64,000 nucleotides of DNA, from NCBI GenBank assembly GCA_963811905.1, contig CAWETK010000009.1, positions 62,001 through 126,000 of the forward strand, read 5' to 3'. The position numbers and the translations under genes are program-made. Under the pieces are notes generated by a model. That model saw only the letters and a program-made list of their open reading frames with translations, searched no databases and was not told where the DNA came from. This DNA is from DATFVA01 sp963811905 (GTDB lineage Bacteria; Bacteroidota; Ignavibacteria; Ignavibacteriales; Ignavibacteriaceae). Positions 1 through 8,721 of this stretch are shown piece by piece (the stretch's first letter is position 1; each line of letters starts with the position of its first letter).

Positions 1-112
1 GATTGCCCGGGAGACCTGAATTTTGGGTGGTATATTTTATCCAGTTAATACCCTGTGCATTGATATATGTGAAGCAAAATATGAACAGAAAAGAAAATAA
101 TAAGATCTTCAT
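1..112 (-). CDS. 5' end of an exported protein, probably a propeller-repeat protein (partial)
   Basis: Only the first 37 codons lie in the window; the gene continues past position 1. The start ATG (112) follows GGGAGCTT, a good ribosome site. The protein begins with Lys then a hydrophobic stretch (LLLFSFLFIFCF-like) and NAQG, a typical signal peptide with cleavage after Ala. The mature part opens with W..YTTQNSGLPGN, which resembles the NSGLPSN repeat unit of two-component-regulator propellers (Reg_prop), common at the start of large Bacteroidota/Ignavibacteria sensor or secreted proteins. The family call is inference from this one motif; whether it is a hybrid sensor or a T9SS cargo cannot be seen here. 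Confidence 0.55.
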   Translation of the reverse strand, partial: MKILLFSFLFIFCFTYINAQGINWIKYTTQNSGLPGN

Positions 113-148
113 AAGCTCCCCGCTTTCCCGTATTATATAAAACCCGGT

Positions 149-652
149 TTATTTATTATAAATAAGCTGAACAAGTCCTGATGAATAAGATTTTGTTTCA
201 ACCAGCTTAAATCTAATTATTTTTTCTTTTTGAGTAAAGAGCGGCGTTCCATTTCCTAACAAAAGAGGATGCACCGAAAGCTGAAGCTCATCTACAAGGT
301 CCATATCAAGAAATTTATTAAATAATTCCGAACCGCCGAAAAGCCAGATATCATTTCCTCGGCTTTCTTTTATTTCACTTATTTTGATGGGATCAGCCCT
401 TAAAGTGATGGCATTTGTAGCTATGTATCCGGGGTTTTCAGAAAATACAAATTTTGCCTTGTCAGGATATGGATTCGTGTCTATTCCAAGCAGTGCTTCA
501 TAACTTTTTCTCCCGAAGAAAATGTCATCCACACCATTCAGGAATTCACTCATTCCGTAATCCTGGTCTGTAAAGCACCAGTCGAACTCGCCGTTCGGAC
601 CTTCGATATAGCCGTCAAGACTTACAGCAAGATTTAATATTATTTTCCGCAT
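149..652 (-). CDS. Dihydrofolate reductase family protein (RibD C-terminal-like)
   Basis: A 167-residue protein with the fold signature of the RibD_C/DHFR superfamily: N-terminal NLAVSLDGYI strand, a DIFFGRKSYE segment about residue 43-52 matching the GR.TYE motif, a central WLFGGSELF nucleotide-binding segment near residue 103-111, and a closing LVDEL.L..HPLLLGNGTPLF block. Proteins of this type (YyaP/YwjB group) are predicted NADPH-dependent reductases of pterin- or riboflavin-like substrates; the true substrate is unknown and it is not a classical FolA. Cytosolic, no signal peptide. The start ATG has no strong ribosome site. It stands alone between an exported protein and a terminator belonging to the next gene. 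Confidence 0.85.
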   Translation of the reverse strand: MRKIILNLAVSLDGYIEGPNGEFDWCFTDQDYGMSEFLNGVDDIFFGRKSYEALLGIDTNPYPDKAKFVFSENPGYIATNAITLRADPIKISEIKESRGNDIWLFGGSELFNKFLDMDLVDELQLSVHPLLLGNGTPLFTQKEKIIRFKLVETKSYSSGLVQLIYNK

Positions 653-663
653 AATTTAAAATA

Positions 664-709
664 AAAAGGGCTGCCTTATTTTGTTAATGTCAACAAAACG
701 CAGACAGCC
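664..709 (-). terminator. Rho-independent terminator of the DUF1579 gene
   Basis: Read on the minus strand, GGCTG and a second arm TTTTGTT pair with AACAAAA and CAGCC across a short internal bulge and a GACATT-type loop, and the stem is followed by CCTTTTTATTTT. It lies 12 bases past the stop of the gene at 722-1306. Confidence 0.7.
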
Positions 710-721
710 TGGTTTAATTTC

Positions 722-1306
722 TTATTTTTTCCTGGTAAAGTCGATCTCCATAGTTTTGAATTCCTGCCCATTATCTGTCATAAACATTTCCATATGTGAA
801 TGATCAGAATCTATATGTTTAATGGTTTCTCTCACGGGAACGTCTTTTCCTGTCATGGGGTCAACTGAAGTCCCTGTATACGTAAAAGTATTTGTTCCTT
901 CATCATATGTACCCTCAAGGTACATTACGCCTGTACCGAAATTATCGATCCATGTAGAGAAAAATTTCTTCTTAGCATTATCATAGCCGGAAATTTCTCT
1001 TCCGTCCATTGCCATTCCATTAAAGTCGCCTGTATGTGTACCTTCAAAATATCTGCCGCCCAGTATTGGTTTTATAACTGATGTACCTTTACTCTCCGTA
1101 GGCGGCTGATCAGGATCCATCCACATTTTTATGTCGCCCGTCCATTCACCAGTACCTTTTGCAAGCAGTTCGTGCATAGGACCGGGGGTCATATATTCAG
1201 TCCAGGCTTTGTTCATTTCCTCCTGGTAGTTTTCATCCTGTGCGAATACAGTGCCGAAGAATGAAATCAGAAAGAGCAGAGATGATAAAACGATAAATCT
1301 TTTCAT
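722..1306 (-). CDS. Exported DUF1579 protein
   Basis: A 194-residue protein. The first 22 residues form a signal peptide (MKRF, hydrophobic core, TVFAQ) so it is exported. The mature part shows the DUF1579 pattern: HELLAKGTGEWTGDIKMW, KPILGGRYFEGTHTG, ISGYDNAKKKFFSTWIDNFGTG, FTYTGTSVDPMTGK and a late DHSHMEMFMTDNGQEFKTMEI. The family is a lipocalin-like beta barrel of unknown role, often seen singly in environmental bacteria. The ATG at 1306 was chosen because GAGGAG sits just upstream; an in-frame TTG at 1318 overlaps that ribosome site. It is monocistronic with its own terminator. Ligand unknown. Confidence 0.85.
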   Translation of the reverse strand: MKRFIVLSSLLFLISFFGTVFAQDENYQEEMNKAWTEYMTPGPMHELLAKGTGEWTGDIKMWMDPDQPPTESKGTSVIKPILGGRYFEGTHTGDFNGMAMDGREISGYDNAKKKFFSTWIDNFGTGVMYLEGTYDEGTNTFTYTGTSVDPMTGKDVPVRETIKHIDSDHSHMEMFMTDNGQEFKTMEIDFTRKK

Positions 1307-1394
1307 AATACTCCTCAAATAAAATTATTAAAAATTACGACTGGTTGGGGAGCATTAAATTATGTTGAAATCTTTTATAAAGCAATAAGAAAAT

Positions 1395-2453
1395 TCAGGC
1401 TCTGCTTAAATTGCTTACCTCATGATCCAGCAGCCACTGCTTTCTCCATAATCCGCCGCCGTAACCCGTCAGCTTTCCATTTTCCCCAATCACACGGTGA
1501 CAGGGAATTACGATTGCTATCCTGTTACAGCCGTTCGCCGTTCCAACCGCCCTGACAGCTTTCGGATGTCCTATTGTTTCAGCCTGTATTTTATAGGATC
1601 TGGTTTTACCATATGGAATTTTCAACAATGCATTCCAGGCCTTTTTCTGGAATTCTGTTCCGAAGATTACCAGTGGAACATCAAAATGTTTTCTTCTTCC
1701 ATCAAAATACTCACTAAGCTGATCTTTCAATGCTTTTATGTGTTTATTTGTTCCGGGTAGGATAGCAGACTTAAAAGATTTTTCAAGCTGCTTTAGTTCA
1801 GTTTCAAGCATCCTTCTATCAGTAAATTCCAGCAGGTAAATACCTTCATCGCTGCCTATAACTATCATTGGTCCAAGAGGAGTTGAGATTCTCTCAAACG
1901 ATAACACATTTCCACTTTTACTTTCTGAAGGATTTTTAGAAATAGTTCTTTTAAAAGTATGCTGAAATCCGCTTAATGATTCGTATCCAGCTTCCAAAGC
2001 TGCCTCGATAACTTTATCACCTTTTTGAATATTTTTAAGTGCATTATTTATTCTGAACATTCTCTGGTATGCATGGAATGTCATTCCGTGATTCTTTATG
2101 AACCATCTTCTTATACGTGACGGATCAATCCCTCTTTCCGCGAGTTTGTAGTCGGTAATTTTTTGTGAGGGATTTTGTTCAATCTCATTTAATAATGATT
2201 TTATTTCAGGTATAATCTCATCCGGATATTCAAGAGGATGGCAGATTTTACAGGGACGATAGCCATTTGCCATTGCCTCTTTAGCTGTCTGGAAAAATTC
2301 CACGTTTTCTTTTTTGGGTTTACGTGCTCTGCAGGTAGGTCTGCAGAAGATGCCGGTGGTTCTGATTGCAGCAAAAAACAATCCTTCATACTGAGGATCT
2401 TTCTTCATCAATGCATTATATGCATTCTCATCAGATATATTTAGCGTATTCAT
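1395..2453 (-). CDS. ada: Bifunctional DNA alkylation repair/transcription factor Ada
   Basis: A 352-residue protein with three domains in order. The N-terminal Ada zinc domain (1-75) carries Cys37, Cys41, Cys68 and Cys71, the last three acting as zinc ligands and one as the methylphosphotriester acceptor. An AraC-type helix-turn-helix follows (about 85-175, RRWFIKNHGMTFHAYQR). The C-terminal O6-methylguanine methyltransferase domain (190-345) has PCHR with acceptor Cys318. It repairs O6-alkylguanine by suicide transfer and, when methylated, activates the adaptive response. The ATG at 2453 was preferred over an upstream in-frame TTG (2492) because GGGAA precedes it and the Ada fold starts there. 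A separate Ogt at 22070 makes this a second methyltransferase. Confidence 0.95.
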   Translation of the reverse strand: MNTLNISDENAYNALMKKDPQYEGLFFAAIRTTGIFCRPTCRARKPKKENVEFFQTAKEAMANGYRPCKICHPLEYPDEIIPEIKSLLNEIEQNPSQKITDYKLAERGIDPSRIRRWFIKNHGMTFHAYQRMFRINNALKNIQKGDKVIEAALEAGYESLSGFQHTFKRTISKNPSESKSGNVLSFERISTPLGPMIVIGSDEGIYLLEFTDRRMLETELKQLEKSFKSAILPGTNKHIKALKDQLSEYFDGRRKHFDVPLVIFGTEFQKKAWNALLKIPYGKTRSYKIQAETIGHPKAVRAVGTANGCNRIAIVIPCHRVIGENGKLTGYGGGLWRKQWLLDHEVSNLSRA

Positions 2454-2865
2454 ATTTATTCCCGTTTTTGAATTCAACTTAAACAGATGCAAACACCATT
2501 TCCACCGAAAACTTTACAAGTATTTTTTTCAGTTCTTTCAGTTTTTATTTGACCAAACATCCTGCGGAAAATGATGCGGCTGCCCCATAAAATAATGCTG
2601 AAATATTCAACAAGCATGACAAAATGGCAGACTCCGTATTTATCCCGGGGTAGTACCGTAGTTATGCAGTATTAGTGCAGTATTTGAACTCAAAATGAGA
2701 CAGCTTGAAAAATGCGAAAAAACGCAATTTTCGACTGTTGAATAAGATATACATATGACAAAATGTCAGTACCAAAATGAAACATCGATGATATAAGAAA
2801 GCATTATTTTATCCGAAGAAATCGTCTGCAAGGCTACAAAATCGCGAGAAAAAATACATTTCACT
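2454..2865. other. Gene-free spacer with two copies of TGACAAAATG(G/T)CAG
   Basis: No supportable gene on either strand. The spacer holds TGACAAAATGGCAG at 2617-2630 and TGACAAAATGTCAG at 2756-2769, two near-identical 14-mers; the second contains TGACA-AAA-TGTCA, an inverted repeat with 5-base arms. It separates the Ada gene from the end of the dehydrogenase operon, both minus strand, so it could carry an ada promoter. No hairpin with a T tail was found. Confidence 0.5.
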
Positions 2866-3816
2866 TCATGAAAATTTCTGTCGAATTATATAATTTAAAG
2901 CTTTTTTCAAATCAGTTGCTGTTTCTTCAATGCTTTTTTTAACAGATGCAGCTTTAAAGAAATGAGATTCAAAATCGCTGCTGTCAAAAAGATATTCAGA
3001 GTCGTACTGGTACAACATTTCATCCATCTCCCGAATTACCGGAATGAATAAACCAGCCATCCTAAGCATCCACCTCGAAAGGGTAGTATAACCTGTATTT
3101 TTTCCATAAGTATCCTGCACCATTTGAATAAATTCTTTACCGGTGGGTGCATTCCTGTCGGTTGGCAAATGCCAGATTCGGTTAAAGGCATCTGGCGTAT
3201 TTCCCAGAAGGGCTGTTGCTTTTGCAGCGTCTGCCGTATAAGTAAGAGAGTGTTTTAAGTCAGCATTGACGAACCACTGAGCTTTCTTATCATTTATTAT
3301 TTTTTCATAAACAAGGGGATATACGAAAGTAGTTTTTGTTGGTCCATTAAAATCTGCAGCACGTGCGATAATTGCCTTTATATTCCCCTGTTTATACTCA
3401 TTGATCAGCTGTTCTGATATTTTCGCACGAACTTCTCCCTTTTTACTTGAAGGGTTCATTGGAGTTTTCTCAGTCATCCAGCCGTCAACTTTTCCATATG
3501 AATATACATTATCAAAAAAGACCAATTTTGTATTAAACTTCTTACAAGCATTTATTACATTCGTCATCACTTTAGGCCAGTCTCTTTTCCATACCTCTGT
3601 TTTGTACTGCATGCCTAAAACCAGATAAGCAACATCAGCATTCTCAACAGCTTTCAAAGTCTGCTCGTAGTTTGTCAAATCCGCTTTTATCAACTCATCA
3701 GTTTTATTTACTGCTGAAGGTTTTCTGCTTACCAGTCTTATTTTATCTGTATAATGAGGCAGAGTTTCAGCAAGACCATTCCCTATGATTCCTCCTGATC
3801 CTAATATAACCTGCAT
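2866..3816 (-). CDS. NAD(P)-dependent epimerase/dehydratase-type oxidoreductase
   Basis: A 316-residue Rossmann protein of the extended/atypical SDR group. The N terminus reads VILGSGGIIGNGLAETL, the glycine-rich NAD(P) motif, then RLVSRKPS for the second strand and ADLTNYEQTLKAVENADVAYLVLG for the third and fourth strands. FFDNVYSYGKVDGWMTEKTPMNPSSKKGE is the usual epimerase middle, and NRIWHLPT.RNAPTGKEF the substrate side. Substrate unknown; similar genes are annotated only as NAD-dependent epimerase. It is the last gene of a likely operon with msrB and the YdeI-like gene, 12 bases after the latter, with AAAGGATTTGT as ribosome site. Cytosolic. Confidence 0.85.
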   Translation of the reverse strand: MQVILGSGGIIGNGLAETLPHYTDKIRLVSRKPSAVNKTDELIKADLTNYEQTLKAVENADVAYLVLGMQYKTEVWKRDWPKVMTNVINACKKFNTKLVFFDNVYSYGKVDGWMTEKTPMNPSSKKGEVRAKISEQLINEYKQGNIKAIIARAADFNGPTKTTFVYPLVYEKIINDKKAQWFVNADLKHSLTYTADAAKATALLGNTPDAFNRIWHLPTDRNAPTGKEFIQMVQDTYGKNTGYTTLSRWMLRMAGLFIPVIREMDEMLYQYDSEYLFDSSDFESHFFKAASVKKSIEETATDLKKALNYIIRQKFS

Positions 3817-3828
3817 ACAAATCCTTTC

Positions 3829-4419
3829 TTACTTTGATTTGCCGTTATTCCTCCATCTCATTTGAGGAATTACTTCTCCCGCTTCAGAAGATTCGATAAG
3901 TATTCTGAGTCTTTTTAGCCTCGTAGCTTCCTGCTTTGCACTCATTACCCAGTGTGTGACAGGTTTGCGGTACGAGGGAACCTGCGACATAAAATATTCC
4001 CATGCTTTTTTATTTTTCCTGAGGATTGACTCATATTCCTGGTCGAGTTTGACAATCCCCTGTTCAAAGGAGTAAGTATGACTATTTGCTTCTTTTCGTT
4101 TATTATATACCTCTAATCCTGCGGGATGTATCTGTTTTAATTCAATCAGTTCCTGAATTCGGTTTATATTTTTGGTGCTCCAATTACTGTTATTTCTTCG
4201 CGGTGTAAACCTGATCGTATAGCTTACGTCATCAATAGATTTTCTGATCCCGTCAATCCAGCCGAAGCAAAGGGCCTCATCCACTGACTCTTCCCACGTA
4301 ATACTTGTCTTCCCTGAACTTTTTTTATAGAAGCCGACAAGGAGTTCGTCTTTTTTATCATGGTTTTGTTCCAGCCACTTTCTGAAAGCTGTTTGATATT
4401 TAAAGAATGCAGGCTTCAT
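3829..4419 (-). CDS. YdeI/OmpD-associated family protein
   Basis: A 196-residue protein with the hallmarks of the YdeI/OmdA family: F..WLEQNHDKKDELLVGFYKKSSG, then WEESVDEALCFGWIDGIRK near residue 42-60, YTIRFTPRRNNSNWSTKNINRI (about 67-88) and a C-terminal YFMSQVPSYRKPVTHWVMSAKQEATRLKRL block typical of OmdA (bacteriocin protection) members. The role in other bacteria is poorly defined, with links to stress and peptide resistance reported for relatives. Its ATG overlaps the TGA of msrB by four bases (ATGA), so the two are translationally coupled. No signal peptide. Confidence 0.85.
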   Translation of the reverse strand: MKPAFFKYQTAFRKWLEQNHDKKDELLVGFYKKSSGKTSITWEESVDEALCFGWIDGIRKSIDDVSYTIRFTPRRNNSNWSTKNINRIQELIELKQIHPAGLEVYNKRKEANSHTYSFEQGIVKLDQEYESILRKNKKAWEYFMSQVPSYRKPVTHWVMSAKQEATRLKRLRILIESSEAGEVIPQMRWRNNGKSK

Positions 4420-4967
4420 TGATTACCGCTGCTGTCCGGCTCAAAATCCAGAACGATGGAATTCATACAATAGCGTTTTCCTGTGGGAGGAGGACCGTCG
4501 TCAAAAATATGTCCCAGGTGAGCGCCGCACCTTCCGCATATTACTTCAATTCTATGCATCCCGTATGAGTCATCCGGTTTATATATTACACTATTTTCTC
4601 TCATAGGTTCAAAGAAGCTCGGCCATCCGCAGGTGCTTGCGAACTTGGCATCGGAACGAAAGAGAGGATTACCGCAGGCTGCACAATAGTACGTTCCCCT
4701 GCCTTCATAGTCCCAGTATTTTCCTGTAAAAGCTCTCTCTGTTGCTTTATTACGAGCTACCTCATACACATCTTGAGGAAGTATTTTCTTCCACTCGGAA
4801 TCCGGAATATCGAGCTTTGTTGTATCCGTTCTGGAATAATAAGGGTTATCCGGTTTCACTTTTTGTTCTTTCATAGTCTCCTGTTTTCCATTAGTAAAAT
4901 CACTTTTTTCCTGGCAGCATACAAAAGAAAATGCGGAAAGAATAAAAACAATTAGACTTACTTTCAT
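4416..4967 (-). CDS. msrB: Lipoprotein peptide-methionine (R)-S-oxide reductase MsrB
   Basis: A 183-residue protein. Residues 1-18 are a lipoprotein-type signal ending SFVCC, so it should be anchored in the envelope facing the periplasm. The MsrB domain (about 55-178) keeps the zinc cysteines Cys95/Cys98 (CAAC) and Cys144/Cys147 (CGRC), the substrate motif STCGWPSF (with Cys113 as candidate resolving residue), and the catalytic Cys167 in RYCMNS. It reduces methionine-R-sulfoxide in oxidised proteins. First gene of a three-gene minus-strand operon with a YdeI-like protein and a dehydrogenase. The ribosome site before the ATG is weak. Met follows the catalytic Cys where Val or Ile is usual, a mild variant. 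Confidence 0.95.
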   Translation of the reverse strand: MKVSLIVFILSAFSFVCCQEKSDFTNGKQETMKEQKVKPDNPYYSRTDTTKLDIPDSEWKKILPQDVYEVARNKATERAFTGKYWDYEGRGTYYCAACGNPLFRSDAKFASTCGWPSFFEPMRENSVIYKPDDSYGMHRIEVICGRCGAHLGHIFDDGPPPTGKRYCMNSIVLDFEPDSSGNQ

Positions 4968-5063
4968 GATGTTAACTTACTTTCTCTTTTTCCTCAAATA
5001 TAAAATCATTTAAAGTGAAAAGGATCACTTAATTATAACATCACTATTCCTTTAGTGTAGAAT

Positions 5064-5588
5064 TTAATCTTCATCTTCATCAGAAAAACGAATGGTTTTA
5101 TCTCTTTTACCGTTATTAATTTCTTTTTTGTCCGCGTTATGCTCTTTTTCTTCCCCGAATGTTGCTATCAAACCTGCAATAAACTCTTTTTTCTCCGCAT
5201 CGGTCAGCTTTGCCTCTGAGTGCATCAGAGTATACTGCCACATCGGCATATCACCTTTTCTGACTTCCTTGGCGGCTTCATCGCCTTTCCCGGCTTCCAG
5301 TCAGACATATTAAAATGTTTTCTTCCATCCTTTACGTCATCAGCGACAAGCCAGCTGACCGGGGCTACATACGAATAAGCGGGCCATTTTGTTTCATTAC
5401 TATGGCAGTCGAAACACGCTCTGACCGCATAGGCTCTCGTTTTCGGGGAGTCCCATTTTGGTTCCTTTACAATGGGGGGATTGGTTCTGTTCACCGGAAT
5501 AAACTGAATAAGAATGAAAGCTAAAACAGATGATCAGTATTGAATATTTTAATAATTTTTTGCTTCCGTGCTTTTTTTGAGCGGCCAT
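5064..5588 (-). pseudogene. Haem-binding domain protein, broken by two frameshifts
   Basis: Three overlapping reading frames together spell one small membrane-anchored haem-binding protein (PF14376-like). The start at 5588 gives MAAQKKHGSKKLLKYSILIIC, an anchor helix. The frame then slips near 5530 and continues FILIQFIPVNRTNPP and ACFDCHSNETKWPAYSYVAPVSWL, with the CxxCH haem motif, DDVKDGRKHFNMSDW. A second slip near 5300 leads to KGDMPMWQYTLMHSEAKLTDAEKKEFIAGL, the family's end. The first slip fits one extra T in TTTT, the second one missing G after TGG. Such proteins are usual at c-type cytochrome or respiratory loci. As written it cannot make a full product; sequencing error is a serious alternative to true decay. 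Confidence 0.75.
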
Positions 5589-5709
5589 AAGAATCCTTTA
5601 ATCAAATGGGAGAATTTTGACGTTATAATATAAGGAGTTTTTTAAAGGATATAAAAACCCGATTTCTGCCTTTGATAATCAGCATCTTAATAGTATCTGC
5701 CGCGGCAAT

Positions 5710-6183
5710 CTACAGTTTTGATTGAAATGCAAAATCCAGTCTGATTGGATTTACCAGCTTCTCATAATCTGAATATGACATTTTAATCAATTGGGAATGT
5801 GAGCAGGCATTAAATGCAATCTCTTCATCTTCTGCAAGGCTGTTAGCGACAAAAACATCAATACCGTAAAGATTTCCGAAAGGCGGCATAGCACCTACTT
5901 CACAATCAGGGAATTTATCGATGAATTCATGCTCATCTGCCAGCCTCACATTATCAGACCCCAGTACCTTTTTCAGATTTTCAAAATTTATCTTGAATGA
6001 ACCTGGCAGTACTGCCATAGCAAGCTTGCCGTCAACCTTAACCAGGACTGTTTTAGCAATTTCTTTTCCGGGAAGGTGTGTCTTTGCTGCTATCTCCTGT
6101 GCCGTATATGCAGGTGAATGAGATACCGTTATATACCTGACATTGTTTTCATCCAAAAATTCTTTAAGTTTTTTTACTGCCAT
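5710..6183 (-). CDS. YbaK/ProX-type aminoacyl-tRNA deacylase
   Basis: A 157-residue single-domain protein of the YbaK/aaRS-associated fold. Visible features are the N-terminal LKEFLDENNVRYITVSHSPAYTAQEIA, the conserved Lys in GKEIAKTVLVKVDGKLAMAVLPG, and VGAMPPFGNLYGIDVFV, the substrate-pocket loop. The family hydrolyses mischarged tRNAs in trans (Ala-, Cys- or other-tRNA editing); which amino acid is edited is not clear from sequence. Start ATG is preceded by AAGGAG at ideal distance. A second, more classical YbaK is at 24570. It is followed at a short gap upstream by the GYD gene on the same strand, possibly one transcript. Confidence 0.85.
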   Translation of the reverse strand: MAVKKLKEFLDENNVRYITVSHSPAYTAQEIAAKTHLPGKEIAKTVLVKVDGKLAMAVLPGSFKINFENLKKVLGSDNVRLADEHEFIDKFPDCEVGAMPPFGNLYGIDVFVANSLAEDEEIAFNACSHSQLIKMSYSDYEKLVNPIRLDFAFQSKL

Positions 6184-6215
6184 CTTCTCATCTCCTTTTT
6201 TAATTAATTAAGGGA

Positions 6216-6512
6216 TCAGATCTTATCAACAAGCTCAAGGAACTTCTTATAAGGAATAGCAATGAGACTCTGGGCTTCGAAAGCACCATTGGAAAGACTT
6301 ATCATAGAGACTTTCGCTGCAGTCTCTTCATCAGGTGCTTCATAGATATCAAGGAAATCAAATGGTCCAAGCAGAGCGTAATGTTCAATGAATTTTACTT
6401 CAGGACATTTTTCTTTTACCTGTTCAAGCCAGTTCCTTCCCAGCCTGGCCCGGTCCTTCATCTGCTTGGAGATTTCCGGTGCTAACTTGGTTAGCAAGAT
6501 GAATGTTTTCAT
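6216..6512 (-). CDS. GYD domain-containing small protein
   Basis: A 98-residue protein matching the GYD family: MKTFILLTKLAPE, a middle with VKFIEHYALLGPFDFLDIYEAPDEETAAKVSM (the GPFD segment corresponds to the G-Y-D motif) and SLSNGAFEAQSLIAIPYKKF at the end. It adopts a dimeric ferredoxin-like fold in relatives; the biochemical role is unknown. The ATG at 6512 has the strong ribosome site GGGAGGAAGCC, so a longer frame extending to 6581 is not used. Cytosolic. It precedes the deacylase gene by 32 bases on the same strand. Confidence 0.85.
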   Translation of the reverse strand: MKTFILLTKLAPEISKQMKDRARLGRNWLEQVKEKCPEVKFIEHYALLGPFDFLDIYEAPDEETAAKVSMISLSNGAFEAQSLIAIPYKKFLELVDKI

Positions 6513-6767
6513 GGCTTCCTCCCTCTGAGTATGATGATTAACTTTTGACCCACCATACATCTTAAGCCGCTGAAAAATCAAAATGGTTTAAGGTGTGAAC
6601 ACTATAATTTAACGTTTACCCGGATAAAATTCTACCATACATACTAAATAGTGCGTTACAGAACTTCTGAGACGTTATCCTTTTATTATATTATTGGCAT
6701 TGACCGGGATCGGTTAATTTCATTTTTAGACTTATTTACAATTTTTTTCATTTGATAAGAAGAATTT

Positions 6768-8720
6768 ATGCCAAAGAACGTTTCTCAAAAGCTGATTGAA
6801 TCTCACCTTATAGAGGGTAAAATGATCCCCGGTGAGGAAATAGGGGTAAAAATAGATCAAACTCTTACGCAGGACGCTACCGGTACCCTGGTAATGCTCG
6901 AGTTCGAAGCGATGCACATTGACAGAGTGAAGACAGAATTATCGGCTCAGTATGTTGATCATAACCTGATACAGGAGGATTTTAAGAATCCTGATGATCA
7001 CCTTTTCCTGAGAAGTGCCTGTAAGAAATTCGGTATATGGTTCAGCAAGCCCGGCAACGGAGTAAGTCACCCGGTTCATATGGAAAGGTTCGGAATTCCC
7101 GGTAAAACGCTTCTTGGTTCCGATAGTCATACCCCAGCGGGAGGCGCCCTTGGAATGCTTGCAATAGGAGCGGGGGGACTTGAAGTAGCACTTGCAATGG
7201 CAGGAGAGCCGCTTTACATTAAGATGCCGAAAATTTGGGGAGTAAAATTAACGGGCAAGCTTCCTGATTGGGTGTCTGCCAAAGATGTCATCCTTGAGAT
7301 GCTAAGAAGGCATGATGTTGACGGCGGAATAAATAAAATAGTTGAATACTACGGACCGGGACTGAAAAACCTTACTGCAATGGACAGGCACGTTATCGCA
7401 AATATGGGGACAGAACTCGGAGCAACAACCACAGTTTTTCCATCAGATGAGGAAGTCAAAAGATTTATGAAAACACAGCAGAGAGAAAAAGACTGGAAGC
7501 AGCTGACTGCCGATGAAGGTGCCGGGTATGATGAGTATGAGGAAATAAATCTTTCTGAACTTGAGCCATTAATTGCGCTCCCGGGAAGCCCGGGAAGGGT
7601 TGTCCCGGTGAAAGATGTTGCCGGAAAGGAGATATACCAATCATATATAGGATCTTCTGCAAACCCTGGTTTAAGGGACTTTGCTATTGCTGCTTTAATG
7701 GTTGACGGCAAGCAGATAAGTGACAGGGTTTCTTTTGATATAAATCCTACCTCCCGCCAGATCCTTGAGAACCTAATCTCAAGCGGGCTGCTGGGAAAAC
7801 TAATTCACTCGGGAGCCAGACTTCACCAGGCAGGATGCAACGGCTGTATAGGAATGGGACAGGCACCGGCAACAGATAAGATCAGTCTCCGTACCGTTCC
7901 CCGTAACTTTCCCGGCAGGTCAGGTACAAGGGAAGACAAAGTTTATTTATGTTCACCCGAAACTGCCGCTGCTTCTGCTTTAACCGGTGTGATAACTGAC
8001 CCGCGCACTCTTGGTATAGGGTATCCTCAGTATAAAGAACCGGATAAAATCACTGTTAACACCGAAATGCTTGTTCCGCCTGCAGCTGATGGCAAAGATA
8101 TTCAAATCGAGAAGGGTCCTAATATAAAGCCTTTGCCTCCCTTCACTCCACTTCAGGATAAATTTGAGGGGACTGTTCTTCTTAAAGTCGGCAATAATAT
8201 TTCAACAGATGAAATTATGCCTGCAGGTGCAAAAGTTCTTCCTTACAGAAGCAACATACCTGAGATAAGTAAATTTGTTTTCAGCCAGGTTGATGAATCT
8301 TTTTATAACAGAGCGTTAGAACATAAAGAAGAGGGTTTTTTTATTATAGGCGGAGAGAATTACGGACAGGGTTCAAGTCGTGAGCACGCGGCACTTGCCC
8401 CTCGTTATCTTGGGTTACGGGTTGTGATAGCTATCTCATTTGCCCGTATACACTGGCAGAACCTGATCAACTTCGGTATACTTCCGCTCACTTTTGCGGA
8501 ACCTTCAGATCTTAATAAAATTGAACAGGGGGATATCCTCTCACTGGAAAATCTTATTGCTGCCATAACAGAAGGTCATAATATTGCAGTTGCTGATAAA
8601 TCTAAAAATCTGCGTATTCAGACAGTTCATTCAATGAGTAACAGACAGGTTGAAATGATCATTGAAGGAAGTCTTATTGAACTTGTTAAGAACAAGTTTA
8701 AAAAACAGGTAGGAGATTAG
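6768..8720 (+). CDS. Aconitate hydratase (Aquifex-type, 650 residues)
   Basis: A TCA-cycle aconitase converting citrate to isocitrate. The N-terminal half carries MLEFEAMHIDRV, LLGSDSHTPAGGALGMLAIGAGG (118-137) and GEPLYIKMPKIWGV. The cluster-binding region has HQAGCNGCIGMGQAP with Cys357 and Cys360. The swivel domain (about 470-640) has GNNISTDEIMPAG, YGQGSSREHAALAPRYLG and SFARIHWQNLINFGILPL. The length and domain order fit the shorter single-chain type (TIGR01342-like), not AcnA or AcnB of E. coli. The segment equivalent to the usual GSCTN, with the first cluster cysteine, reads IGSSANPG (294-301), lacking Cys. A small gene follows two bases later and is probably co-translated. Confidence 0.93.
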   Translation: MPKNVSQKLIESHLIEGKMIPGEEIGVKIDQTLTQDATGTLVMLEFEAMHIDRVKTELSAQYVDHNLIQEDFKNPDDHLFLRSACKKFGIWFSKPGNGVSHPVHMERFGIPGKTLLGSDSHTPAGGALGMLAIGAGGLEVALAMAGEPLYIKMPKIWGVKLTGKLPDWVSAKDVILEMLRRHDVDGGINKIVEYYGPGLKNLTAMDRHVIANMGTELGATTTVFPSDEEVKRFMKTQQREKDWKQLTADEGAGYDEYEEINLSELEPLIALPGSPGRVVPVKDVAGKEIYQSYIGSSANPGLRDFAIAALMVDGKQISDRVSFDINPTSRQILENLISSGLLGKLIHSGARLHQAGCNGCIGMGQAPATDKISLRTVPRNFPGRSGTREDKVYLCSPETAAASALTGVITDPRTLGIGYPQYKEPDKITVNTEMLVPPAADGKDIQIEKGPNIKPLPPFTPLQDKFEGTVLLKVGNNISTDEIMPAGAKVLPYRSNIPEISKFVFSQVDESFYNRALEHKEEGFFIIGGENYGQGSSREHAALAPRYLGLRVVIAISFARIHWQNLINFGILPLTFAEPSDLNKIEQGDILSLENLIAAITEGHNIAVADKSKNLRIQTVHSMSNRQVEMIIEGSLIELVKNKFKKQVGD

Positions 8721-8721
8721 C

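Noticed and set aside
5635..5725. Hydrophobic peptide (RFLPLIISILIVSAAAIYSFD) behind an AAGGAG on the plus strand
   Set aside because: No start codon in frame between the ribosome-like site and the peptide, and it ends at once; at most a remnant.
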